A stretch of 64,000 nucleotides of DNA, taken from contig JAJEFB010000004.1 of the NCBI GenBank assembly GCA_022820665.1, forward strand, positions 124,870 to 188,869. The letters run 5' to 3'. The position numbers were made by a program, and so were the translations under genes. The stretch comes from Anaerolineae bacterium. Lineage in GTDB: Bacteria; Chloroflexota; Anaerolineae; Aggregatilineales; Phototrophicaceae. Below are positions 16,757-26,736 of the stretch, one piece after another. The number at the start of each line of letters is the position of its first letter. The first letter of the stretch is position 1. A model generated the notes under the pieces. That model ran no database searches, was not told the DNA's origin, and saw only the letters and a program-made list of their open reading frames with translations.

Positions 16757-17446
16757 ATGGCCGAAGAAAGTCCGCAAACCAGTCTGTCCGATTTTGGGCT
16801 TTCCAGCAAATCGCGCCCGGACCAGGCCGCCTATGGAAGGCCATCTCTTCCTTCGCGGCAATTATCGGGAAAGCCGGACCACCCCTGGAAACGGACTGCA
16901 AGTCCGCTTTATTTTCCCTTATGGTCGCTAGGCTTCGCACTGTTGATCGCGCTCGTCTTGGCGGCAGGCCTAGTCCTGGCGCTGGTTTCCCTGAGAGCTG
17001 GCGATACCCTCCCTCAAGCCGAGCCTGTGATACAGATCGTAGTCGCCGATCCAGCCAATATCAGCGAATCGATCGGGAACGACGCCGACGAAGTCAGCCG
17101 CCCGGCGACAAGCGGCGAGGTGGAGGTTGTCATCTCCCAGCAAGCGCCAGCGGATCTTGCGATGGAGGGACCGATATTGCCAACGGTCGCTTATATACCT
17201 ACCCCCGTTCCCATTACAGTCGGAGCCGGCGTCGAGGTTTCCGGCGTGGGAAACCAGGAATTGAACATTCGCAACGTACCCGGCTTAACCGGAAGTCAAA
17301 TCCTTTTCCGCGCGCCAGAGGGATCCCCCTTCGACGTCATTGGCGGACCCCGGGAAGCGGACGGCTTCAGTTGGTGGAAAGTGAGAGACAGGCAATTCCA
17401 GGTGGAAGGCTGGGCAGTGGCGAACTATTTGCGAGCGACTTCATAA
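16757..17446 (+). CDS. single-pass membrane protein with C-terminal SH3-like domain
   Basis: 229 residues. Residues 1-50 are polar and cytoplasmic-looking. One strong membrane segment, LWSLGFALLIALVLAAGLVLAL, spans about 53-76. A low-complexity linker follows, then an SH3b-like domain from about 155: VGAGVEVSGVGNQELNIRNVPG and WWKVRDRQFQVEGWAVANYL. The pattern LNIRNVPG...G.VEGWVA is typical of extracytoplasmic bacterial SH3 domains that bind cell wall or protein ligands. Its role is unknown. It starts 14 bp after polX, in the same direction. Confidence 0.75.
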   Translation: MAEESPQTSLSDFGLSSKSRPDQAAYGRPSLPSRQLSGKPDHPWKRTASPLYFPLWSLGFALLIALVLAAGLVLALVSLRAGDTLPQAEPVIQIVVADPANISESIGNDADEVSRPATSGEVEVVISQQAPADLAMEGPILPTVAYIPTPVPITVGAGVEVSGVGNQELNIRNVPGLTGSQILFRAPEGSPFDVIGGPREADGFSWWKVRDRQFQVEGWAVANYLRATS

Positions 17447-17532
17447 GCCGCTCGGCGTGTCGCGCGCAAGATTGCCGCGCTCACAGAGAACAACAAGCCC
17501 GCTCCCTGCATGAGCCAAGGGGTTGTCAAATA
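17447..17532 (+). repeat. ~90-bp dispersed repeat C, copy 2
   Basis: GCCGCTCGGCG..., CCGCGCTCACA, then GCATGAGCCAAGGGG. It begins immediately after the stop of the SH3 protein and ends 17 bases before the ligA start. On the minus strand it reads MQGAGLLFSVSAAIL, parallel to copies at 14290 and 57115. Confidence 0.55.
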
Positions 17533-17540
17533 AGAGATAG

Positions 17541-19811
<2,271 letters not shown>

Positions 19812-19814
19812 CGC

Positions 19815-21044
19815 ATGGCCGTCGCCAAAGTCACGATCAAAAAAGGGCGCGAGAAGCCGATCCGCAATCGCCATCCCTGGATCTTCTCAGGCGCGGTATC
19901 AATTGCGGCCAATGCGGTCGACGGCCGGCTTGTCACGGTCGTCGATCACAAAGACCGTTTTCTGGCTCGCGGCTACTGGAATTCCAAGTCACAGATCCAG
20001 GTGCGCGTCCTGACCTGGGAAGACGAGACCATCGACGACGCCTGGTGGCAGCGAATGCTCGGCCGAGCTTGGCAGTCACGGGCGCAAAATCACGCCGGCG
20101 CCGAACTTTCGGCCAACCGCGCGTGTCGCATTGTCAACGCCGAAAATGACTACATGCCCGGCCTTGTGCTTGATCGCTATGGCAATCGCGTCGTCTTGCA
20201 AGCGCAGACGCTCTTTGTCGACCGGCACAAGGAGAAGATCGCGGATATCCTGCATTCAGATTTCGACGCCGAGCAGGTCTTTGAACGCAGTGATATTGAC
20301 CTGCGTCGGCAAGAAGGGCTGCATCCAGCCGTCGGAGCGTTGGTCGGCGGCCCGCCGCCCGATCGTCTTCTGCTAAACGAAGGCGCGCTATATCATGTGG
20401 ATATTGTCCGAGGTCACAAGACCGGATTCTATCTCGATCAGCGCCGCAATCGACAGAAGCTGCATGAACTTGTACAGGCCAGCGCCAGCGCGAGCGACGG
20501 GCCGCCCAGTCTGTTGAACCTTTTCAGCTATAGCGGGGGCTTTGCCATCGCCGCGCAAAGGGACAGCGACTTGCGCGCCGTCAATGTGGATTCCTCGCGC
20601 GCGGCTCTTGAACTGGCGGAAAAGAACTTTGCGCTTAACGAATACGACAAGCCCTCGTCAGACGCTTGCGCCGAGCATATTCAGGCGGACGGTTTCGATT
20701 ACCTTCGCTATTGCGTCGGCGAAGGAGCGCGATTTGATTATGTCGTGCTGGACCCCCCGAAATTTGCGCAGCACAAAAGACAAATTGCTCGCGCGGCGCG
20801 CGGCTACAAAGATCTCAACCTCAGCGCCTTTCGACTCGTCAAAGAGGGCGGCTACATGATGACCTTTTCCTGTTCCGGCGCCGTTAGTCGAGACTTGTTT
20901 CAAAAGATCGTATTCGCGGCTCTGGCGGATTCCGGACGTCAAGCGCAGATCGTCGAACAACTGTCCGCAGCGCCCGATCACCCAGTGGCGCTGACCTTCC
21001 CCGAAGGGGAATATCTTAAGGGACTCCTGCTGCGCGTCTACTGA
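19815..21044 (+). CDS. class I SAM-dependent rRNA methyltransferase, RlmI-like
   Basis: 409 residues. An N-terminal PUA domain (KPIRNRHPWIFSGAVS) precedes a central domain and a Rossmann methyltransferase. SAM motif I is LLNLFSYSGGFAIAAQ near 235, motif IV is VVLDPPKFAQHK near 310, and MTFSCSGAVSRD carries the Cys expected for an m5C enzyme. The family member RlmI methylates C1962 of 23S rRNA; the exact target here is inferred. It begins 3 bp after the ligA stop, so the two are co-transcribed. Confidence 0.88.
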   Translation: MAVAKVTIKKGREKPIRNRHPWIFSGAVSIAANAVDGRLVTVVDHKDRFLARGYWNSKSQIQVRVLTWEDETIDDAWWQRMLGRAWQSRAQNHAGAELSANRACRIVNAENDYMPGLVLDRYGNRVVLQAQTLFVDRHKEKIADILHSDFDAEQVFERSDIDLRRQEGLHPAVGALVGGPPPDRLLLNEGALYHVDIVRGHKTGFYLDQRRNRQKLHELVQASASASDGPPSLLNLFSYSGGFAIAAQRDSDLRAVNVDSSRAALELAEKNFALNEYDKPSSDACAEHIQADGFDYLRYCVGEGARFDYVVLDPPKFAQHKRQIARAARGYKDLNLSAFRLVKEGGYMMTFSCSGAVSRDLFQKIVFAALADSGRQAQIVEQLSAAPDHPVALTFPEGEYLKGLLLRVY

Positions 21045-21183
21045 GATTGAGACTGGCCTGTGAAATGCTCGTATCGACGGCGTCTAGTTGCCTTCTCGGA
21101 AACCAGCGAGAAACTATGCAGTCTTCGCTTGCCTGTATTGCAGGACTTCGGCAGGAGCAGCGCCAACCGGGGATTCGCCGCGC

Positions 21184-21999
21184 TTAGCGTTTGGCGGTCC
21201 AATCAGGATTGGCAAACCGTTCCACGATCAGGCTCTCCATTCGATCAGTTTCATCGCAGCTGAGTTCCTGGCACAGGATCTCGTAACCGTATGCTTGCTC
21301 GACTCCCCTCGCAATGGCGTCGGCGACATCGTCCCAGCTTGGCGGAGATTCCATTATCGATTCCAGCGTCACAGCGCGCTGGCGCACGCTCTGCCGCTGC
21401 GATTCTCGTTCCTCTTCGCGCTCGAATGTCAAGACATCGCAAATGCGCCCGACATCGCCGCGGATCGGGATTGTCCCATGTTGCAGTATTCCAGCCTTGC
21501 GGCGCATCTGCGCGCTGCCAACCAGCTTGCGACCGGCGACGGTAATCTCGTAATGAGACGCGATTTCAAAACAGACGGGACCCGTCCCCGTGTTGTCCCG
21601 CGGCTCCTTGAGTTCAGACTTGATTGTCAACCCCAGGCTTTCCAAGCCACTTGCCAATCCCGCGCCGATACGCCGATAGCTGTCGACAACGCTCCCGGCA
21701 GCCAGGGGATGATTGATTGGCAGGCACAGACTGTAAGTCAATTCATCGCCGTGCAGAATCGCCTTGCCGCCCGTCGGTCGGCGCACAAGCTGCCATCCGC
21801 GCGCGCGCAAACGATCCATATCGACATCGCGCGATCGCTGGCCGTACCCTAAAGAGAGGCACATCGGCTCCCAACCGTAGAGTCGAATGGACGGCGGCTG
21901 TCGACCCGCGGAAACCGCCTCGAATATGGCGCAATCCGTCGCCATATTTCTGGAACCATTTCGGAAGTTGGAGTCTCGTATCAAACGGAGTTGCGGCAT
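21184..21999 (-). CDS. lipM: octanoyl-[GcvH]:protein N-octanoyltransferase-like, LipM type
   Basis: 271 residues. It belongs to the biotin/lipoate A/B ligase fold. Motifs are RRPTGGKAILHGDELTYSL near 72-90, GPVCFEIASHYEI near 143 with the Cys used as nucleophile by LipM, and GRKLVGSAQMRRKAG with the conserved Lys. In this family octanoate moves from ACP to lipoyl-domain proteins. The Cys favours LipM over an LplA ligase, but lipoate ligase activity remains an alternative. It is divergent from the LCP gene and their 5' regions overlap. Confidence 0.82.
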   Translation of the reverse strand: MPQLRLIRDSNFRNGSRNMATDCAIFEAVSAGRQPPSIRLYGWEPMCLSLGYGQRSRDVDMDRLRARGWQLVRRPTGGKAILHGDELTYSLCLPINHPLAAGSVVDSYRRIGAGLASGLESLGLTIKSELKEPRDNTGTGPVCFEIASHYEITVAGRKLVGSAQMRRKAGILQHGTIPIRGDVGRICDVLTFEREEERESQRQSVRQRAVTLESIMESPPSWDDVADAIARGVEQAYGYEILCQELSCDETDRMESLIVERFANPDWTAKR

Positions 22000-22019
22000 T
22001 TTTCCGCCTTACCTATACT
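21991..22019 (+). promoter_or_regulatory. promoter of the LCP gene
   Basis: TTGCGG (21991-21996), a 17-base spacer and TATACT (22014-22019). The predicted transcription start is about 22025, exactly at the ATG of a 13-codon leader ORF. It overlaps the first codons of lipM on the other strand. Confidence 0.65.
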
Positions 22020-22024
22020 GTCTT

Positions 22025-22066
22025 ATGATTCAGATTCGCCTACTAAACGGAACCGTCGCCGAATGA
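22025..22066 (+). CDS. 13-codon leader ORF coupled to the LCP gene
   Basis: ATG at 22025 opens a 13-residue frame, MIQIRLLNGTVAE, whose TGA stop overlaps the proposed LCP ATG as ATGA (22063-22066). The ATG lies six bases after the -10 element, so the transcript could be leaderless. This arrangement could feed ribosomes to the LCP start, which lacks a strong Shine-Dalgarno. Coding status is not proven. Confidence 0.35.
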   Translation: MIQIRLLNGTVAE

Positions 22067-23349
22067 CCCAATCATTCGACAATAAAGAGGGCGCTTTGTC
22101 AAATTCGAATGCGCTGCGCTCCGCCACCGCCGTAGCCGACCGAGCGCCCCGGACCGGCGCTTCATCGTCTGCCTATCGACCGCCGGACTTCTATCAGGAA
22201 CCCATACGCGTACCGCCCCCTCCACCGGATCCCCTGGCTCGTCGGCGTCCTCGGCGGCGCAGGATAGGCGGCAAACGGCGCCTCAGGGACTGGGCTTGGG
22301 TCATTCTTGCCGGGGGTATGATAGGCGCATTCGGCATTGTCATCCTCGGTATGCTGGTCCTGCTGAGGTTGCCGCAGTCAGCTCAAGAAGTGCTGCCGAC
22401 CATGGATATCTCCAGCAAGCTGCCCACGCCCGTGGACGCGCGCACGGACTATATCGCTGACGGCAGGGTCGTCGGCGTCGACGTCCTGCCCTTGCAGGAT
22501 GGCAGCTTGATTGATCTGCGACCATGGGACGGCCAATCGCGCTTCACGGTTGTCCTCGGCGGGCTGGACAGGCGGCCCGAAGAAACGGGGCTTGGTCATC
22601 GCACTGACAGCCTGATGATCGTTAGCATTGATCCCAATAGCAGCAGTATCGGCGTCTTGAGCATCCCGCGCGACCTGTTGGTTAGCGTGCCTGGCTATGC
22701 CAAGCGGCAAAAGATCAACACTGTGCTGTTCAATGGCGAAGGACAGCGCTTTGGATTCGGACCGACGCTGCTTCAGCAGACCGTACAATACAATTTCGGT
22801 ATCCGCGTACACAACTATGTATTGATGGATTTTCAGGCGCTTATCGACATCGTTGACATCATTGGCGGAATCGAAATCACCATCGACTACACGATAGACG
22901 ATCCCAAGTATCCGGATATGAACTACGGCTATGACCCACTGTTCATTCCAGCCGGCACACACAAGCTAAACGGCTATAATGCCCTGCGCTTTGCCCGCAC
23001 CAGACATGGCAATAACGACATGCGTCGCGCCGAGCGGCAACAAATGGTGCTCTATGCGATACGCGATCGCATCCTTAGCTTAGATATGATTCCGCGCCTT
23101 ATCCTGCAGGCGCCTCAACTATGGGCCACGCTCAGCGACAACTTGTATACCGGCTTGGAACTTGCCCAAGTCATTCAGCTAGCGCTCTTTGTCAAAGACA
23201 TTGATTTGGAAAACATCAACACCGACGTCATGGATTACAACTATGTTGAAGACTATACCACCGAAGACGGCCTGTTTGCGGTAATTCCCAGCCAGGGACA
23301 AGTCGGCTACCTCATGCGCAAGGTCTTCGGCGACGACTACAATCGCTAG
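22063..23349 (+). CDS. LytR-CpsA-Psr (LCP) family protein
   Basis: 428 residues from ATG at 22063. A proline- and arginine-rich cytoplasmic N-terminus leads to one membrane anchor (about residues 76-102). The extracytoplasmic LCP domain follows: FTVVLGGLDRRP, GHRTDSLMIVSID, VLSIPRDLLVSVPG, KINTVLFNGEG and ALRFARTRHGNNDMRRAERQQ. The Arg and Asp residues of the pyrophosphate site are kept. LCP enzymes attach polymers from lipid-linked precursors to the envelope, so this points to a monoderm-like surface. The frame extends to 21991, but that is upstream of the promoter. TTG at 22096 with AAAGAGGG before it is an alternative start. Confidence 0.9.
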   Translation: MTQSFDNKEGALSNSNALRSATAVADRAPRTGASSSAYRPPDFYQEPIRVPPPPPDPLARRRPRRRRIGGKRRLRDWAWVILAGGMIGAFGIVILGMLVLLRLPQSAQEVLPTMDISSKLPTPVDARTDYIADGRVVGVDVLPLQDGSLIDLRPWDGQSRFTVVLGGLDRRPEETGLGHRTDSLMIVSIDPNSSSIGVLSIPRDLLVSVPGYAKRQKINTVLFNGEGQRFGFGPTLLQQTVQYNFGIRVHNYVLMDFQALIDIVDIIGGIEITIDYTIDDPKYPDMNYGYDPLFIPAGTHKLNGYNALRFARTRHGNNDMRRAERQQMVLYAIRDRILSLDMIPRLILQAPQLWATLSDNLYTGLELAQVIQLALFVKDIDLENINTDVMDYNYVEDYTTEDGLFAVIPSQGQVGYLMRKVFGDDYNR

Positions 23350-23361
23350 CGGCTAAGAAAA

Positions 23362-23386
23362 ACAGCGCACGGAATCCGTACGCTGT
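23362..23386. terminator. hairpin after the LCP gene
   Basis: ACAGCG-C-ACGGA-A-TCCGT-A-CGCTGT is a near-perfect inverted repeat 13 bases after the stop. No T-run follows, so it is a stem-loop that may stabilise the 3' end rather than a classic intrinsic terminator. Confidence 0.4.
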
Positions 23387-23724
23387 CTATGATGTCGAGC
23401 CCACTGTACCGTGTAGCCATAGTGTCGCGAACCTGCAAAATTACAGGTTGGGAATCGCTCGATAACCTCTGTTTTGGCTCGGGCCTATTACATTAGCTAC
23501 CAAAGATAGACTCCCGTCAAAAGAATGTTGGCTCGGCACATATAGTTCTATCACGAATACAGCAGGTCCAGGCATTTATAACAAATTCGCTCTGCCATGT
23601 AAAGTAATAAAATGACGCCGAGAAGCTGCGGTTGAAGCCAAGTATTATTCAATATCTCAAGTTCCGTCTATAATAAGCTTGTCACAAAAGCAATCGAAAT
23701 GTGAAGGCTCGACGGGGGAGTAAA
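23387..23724. other. intergenic region before the aquaporin gene
   Basis: About 340 bp, AT-richer than its surroundings, without a credible gene. It has a perfect -10 element TATAAT at 23669-23674 but no clear -35, some 50 bases upstream of the aquaporin start. Confidence 0.5.
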
Positions 23725-24417
23725 ATGAGTGATGATCTTTTTAAGGAAAGTCTCGCCGAATTAATCGGCACGTTCGTGTTGGTATTTGTGGGTTCCGCCG
23801 CTGTCCTGGTCGCGCCCGTATTTGGCGTATTGGTTCCGGCGCTGGCGCATGGCTTGATCCTGGTTGCGCTGGTTTACACCTATGGGCATATCTCCGGGGC
23901 GCAGGTCAATCCAGCCGTCACGCTTGGATTGCTTGTCGGCGGCAAACAAGAACTGAACAAATCCCTGGTATACATGTTGGCGCAATTCATCGGCGGCATC
24001 ATCGCCGCGATCGTGTTGACCGCGGTGTTCCCGAAGGATAACGCTGCCGTCGCCGGCTTCCTGGGAGAGGCTCCATACAATTACGGGCAAACCACCGGTT
24101 TCCTCACCGCGGACAGCGTCTGGACCGCAGCCATCTATGAAGCCATATTGACCTTCTTCCTGGTTAGCGCGGTGTTTCAGGCGGCTGTTTATGGACGCGC
24201 CGGCAAGCTTGCGGGTGTCGCCATCGGCTTCACGCTGGCGGCAAGCATCCTGGCCGGAGGACCTGCGACCGGGGCTTCATTGAATGCGGCCAGGACGCTG
24301 GGACCGTCCCTTGTCGCGGGCGATACTTCTTATCTCATTCCCTATTTGATCGGCATTTTTGCTGGCGGCGGCATCGCCGGGCTGCTGCACGGAAACATCT
24401 TGACTTCGGAGGAGTAG
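23725..24417 (+). CDS. aquaporin / MIP family channel
   Basis: 230 residues with six membrane segments and two pore half-helices. The first half-helix has the canonical NPA in SGAQVNPAVTLG near residue 64. The second reads TGASLNAARTLGPSL near 180, so NAA replaces NPA. This substitution is seen in some MIP members and may affect selectivity. The ATG at 23725 follows GGGGGAG. Water or a small neutral solute is the probable substrate; which one is not decidable here. It is monocistronic between the LCP gene and convergent aspS. Confidence 0.88.
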   Translation: MSDDLFKESLAELIGTFVLVFVGSAAVLVAPVFGVLVPALAHGLILVALVYTYGHISGAQVNPAVTLGLLVGGKQELNKSLVYMLAQFIGGIIAAIVLTAVFPKDNAAVAGFLGEAPYNYGQTTGFLTADSVWTAAIYEAILTFFLVSAVFQAAVYGRAGKLAGVAIGFTLAASILAGGPATGASLNAARTLGPSLVAGDTSYLIPYLIGIFAGGGIAGLLHGNILTSEE

Positions 24418-24476
24418 ACTCGACTTGACCAAGGGGACAGATTGCTGTCCCCGCTTACCACTTTCGTCTTCGCTGC

Positions 24477-26282
24477 TCAGTCCACTGACTCCTCGGGCAG
24501 ATCCAGTTGTATATGCAATTCCTTCAGTTGCGCGTCGTCCGCGTCCGATGGCGCATGCGCCATGATATCGGCGCCGCCCTGGGTCTTTGGGAAAGCGATC
24601 ACCTCGCGGATATTGGGCGCGCCCGCCAAGAGCATGACCAGGCGGTCAATACCCCAAGCCATGCCACCGTGCGGTGGCGCGCCGTATTCGAATGCTTCCA
24701 GCATGTGCCCGAATTCCGCCATGGCATGCGCCATAGTTTGGCCGATCAGAGGGAAGATCTTTTCCTGTATCTGCCGATCGTGAATTCGGATGCTGCCGCC
24801 ACCCACTTCATATCCATTACAAATCAAATCGTACTGAGACCCCCGAGCCGCCCCCGGATCGCTGTCCAGCAAATGCAGATCCTCTGACATGGGCATGGTG
24901 AACATATGTTGCGAGGGATCCCAGCGCTCATGTTCGTCGTCCCAGATAAACTCCGGGAAATCAATCACCCAGCAAAAAGCCAGCAAGTTATCGTCAAGTT
25001 GCAGCTCGGATTTGAAGTGATTGCGCAAGGCATCGGTCACAGCGTAAACGATCTGCGGCTCGTCCGACATGAACAGCAGCAAATCGCCGCCTTCAGCGCC
25101 TACGGCATCCAGCAATTCGAGTTTGAGATCCACACTGAAGAATTTGCCGATGGGTCCCCGCAATTCGCCTTCCGGTTCAGTCGGAACGGTGATATAAGCC
25201 AAGCCCTTGGCGCCGGCGCGTCGCGCCATGTTCTCTAAATCGCGCGCTTCCTTGCGCAGTTGCGTGCCGCTCAATGCGGCGGCTTTGCCCGGGACGCGCA
25301 GGCATTTGACCGGTTTGCCCGCCTTCACATTCTCCACGAAGACAGGGAAGGCGCAGCGCCCGGCGATATGGCTGATATCAATGGCTCGCAAATCAAAACG
25401 GATATCCGGTCGATCCGTTCCATACTGCTCCAATGCGTCTTGGTACAAAATCCTTTGAAACGGCTCGGCAATCAGGCGCTTTTCGGGCGTCAAGGTCTTG
25501 ACGATCTCGCTCGCCAGCCTTTCCATGAGTCGCATCACGTCTTCGCGCTCGACGAAGCTCATCTCAAGATCGAGCTGGGTGAACTCCGGCTGTCGATCAC
25601 CGCGCAGATCTTCGTCGCGAAAACAACGCGCGATCTGAAAATAGCGCTCGATGCCACCCACCATGAGCAACTGTTTGAGTTGCTGAGGCGACTGTGGCAG
25701 CGCATAGAACATACCGGGTTGCAAGCGACTCGGGACGAGAAAGTCGCGCGCCCCTTCCGGAGTCGTCTTGAACAGGATCGGCGTCTCCACCTCTATGAAG
25801 CCTTCAGCATCGAGAAAGTCGCGAATGAACTTGACTGTCTTGTGGCGCAGGATCATGTTCCGCTGCATCGGCTCGCGGCGCAGGTCCAGATAACGGTGGC
25901 GCATGCGCAGCGCCTCATCCAGGTTCTCGTCGTCTCTGTTGATATAAAAGGGCGGCGTTTTCGATTTGTTCAAGATGAGTATCTCATCGGCAACGATATC
26001 GATATCGCCCGTGGGCAATTCTGGATTGGCTGTACCCTCCGGCCTGATGCGCACCGCACCGGAAACTTGCAATACATATTCGTTGCGGGCGCTGTCGGCT
26101 ATCGCGTGCGCCTCGGGCGCCAATTCCAAATCGACAACAACCTGCGTAATGCCCCAGCGATCGCGCAAATCAATGAAGATTAGGCCGCCCTGGTCTCGCC
26201 GGCGATTGACCCAACCCGCCAATGAAACCGGTGTCCCGGCGTCCTTTTCCCTCAACTCGCCGCAGGTGCGTGTCTTCATCAT
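24477..26282 (-). CDS. aspS: aspartyl-tRNA synthetase, bacterial type
   Basis: 601 residues, which is the long bacterial form with a GAD insertion. It charges tRNA-Asp, and possibly tRNA-Asn if non-discriminating. The N-terminal OB fold has TRTCGELREKDAGTPVSLAG and GWVNRRRDQGGLIFIDLRD. Class II motif 2 is YFQIARCFRDEDLRGDRQPE with QLDLEMSF next to it, and motif 3 is GMAWGIDRLVMLLAG. YALPQSPQQLKQ is a family marker. Two ATGs are adjacent (26282, 26279), with AGGAG about 11 bases upstream of the first. Confidence 0.96.
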   Translation of the reverse strand: MMKTRTCGELREKDAGTPVSLAGWVNRRRDQGGLIFIDLRDRWGITQVVVDLELAPEAHAIADSARNEYVLQVSGAVRIRPEGTANPELPTGDIDIVADEILILNKSKTPPFYINRDDENLDEALRMRHRYLDLRREPMQRNMILRHKTVKFIRDFLDAEGFIEVETPILFKTTPEGARDFLVPSRLQPGMFYALPQSPQQLKQLLMVGGIERYFQIARCFRDEDLRGDRQPEFTQLDLEMSFVEREDVMRLMERLASEIVKTLTPEKRLIAEPFQRILYQDALEQYGTDRPDIRFDLRAIDISHIAGRCAFPVFVENVKAGKPVKCLRVPGKAAALSGTQLRKEARDLENMARRAGAKGLAYITVPTEPEGELRGPIGKFFSVDLKLELLDAVGAEGGDLLLFMSDEPQIVYAVTDALRNHFKSELQLDDNLLAFCWVIDFPEFIWDDEHERWDPSQHMFTMPMSEDLHLLDSDPGAARGSQYDLICNGYEVGGGSIRIHDRQIQEKIFPLIGQTMAHAMAEFGHMLEAFEYGAPPHGGMAWGIDRLVMLLAGAPNIREVIAFPKTQGGADIMAHAPSDADDAQLKELHIQLDLPEESVD

Positions 26283-26478
26283 GCGATTGTCGCTCCTATT
26301 CAGCCAACCTTGGTTCACAAGAGGTCAGTAAGGATTCTATCAACTCTTGAATTAATCACAAGGCTTGCGCGATTCCAGCTATGAGCCAAGCGCAAAGAAT
26401 ATCACGAAGCGCGGACCAAACCTAGTGTAATTCTATTCTTCTGAAGCCTTCGTCATAAGCAAATGGCGCTGGGGCCGC

Positions 26479-26507
26479 TTTACAGTTAGCGCCTTATTGT
26501 CTACACT
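26479..26507 (+). promoter_or_regulatory. promoter of a small membrane protein, possibly leaderless
   Basis: TTTACA (26479-26484), a 17-base spacer and TACACT (26502-26507). The next ATG, at 26515, is eight bases beyond the -10, about where transcription should start. No Shine-Dalgarno precedes that ATG. Confidence 0.5.
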
Positions 26508-26514
26508 GTTACTG

Positions 26515-26730
26515 ATGTTTTCACGCGACTACACGGTTACGAAGCGCCAACTCGGCATTGCATTTGTCGCTATTGGCATCGTCGGAATCCTCGGCGTTCT
26601 GGCGATCGATATTTTACAAGTGGGACGACAGGGCGGCATCGGCCCCGCCCAGGCATTCGCGCTCTTTGTCATGGTCGCCTTGTTGATTGTCGGCTTGACG
26701 CTCATTCCACTGGGTGACGCGCCCGCCTAG
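26515..26730 (+). CDS. small two-helix membrane protein
   Basis: 71 residues, not recognised. Two hydrophobic segments are clear: LGIAFVAIGIVGILGVLAI (about 13-31) and AFALFVMVALLIVGLTLIPL (about 47-66), joined by a short polar loop with GRQGG. ATG at 26515 is preferred because the promoter just upstream would place transcription initiation at or near it. An in-frame TTG at 26497 lies inside that promoter. It ends 6 bp before the next gene, so the two are likely co-transcribed. Confidence 0.55.
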   Translation: MFSRDYTVTKRQLGIAFVAIGIVGILGVLAIDILQVGRQGGIGPAQAFALFVMVALLIVGLTLIPLGDAPA

Positions 26731-26736
26731 GCCAAC

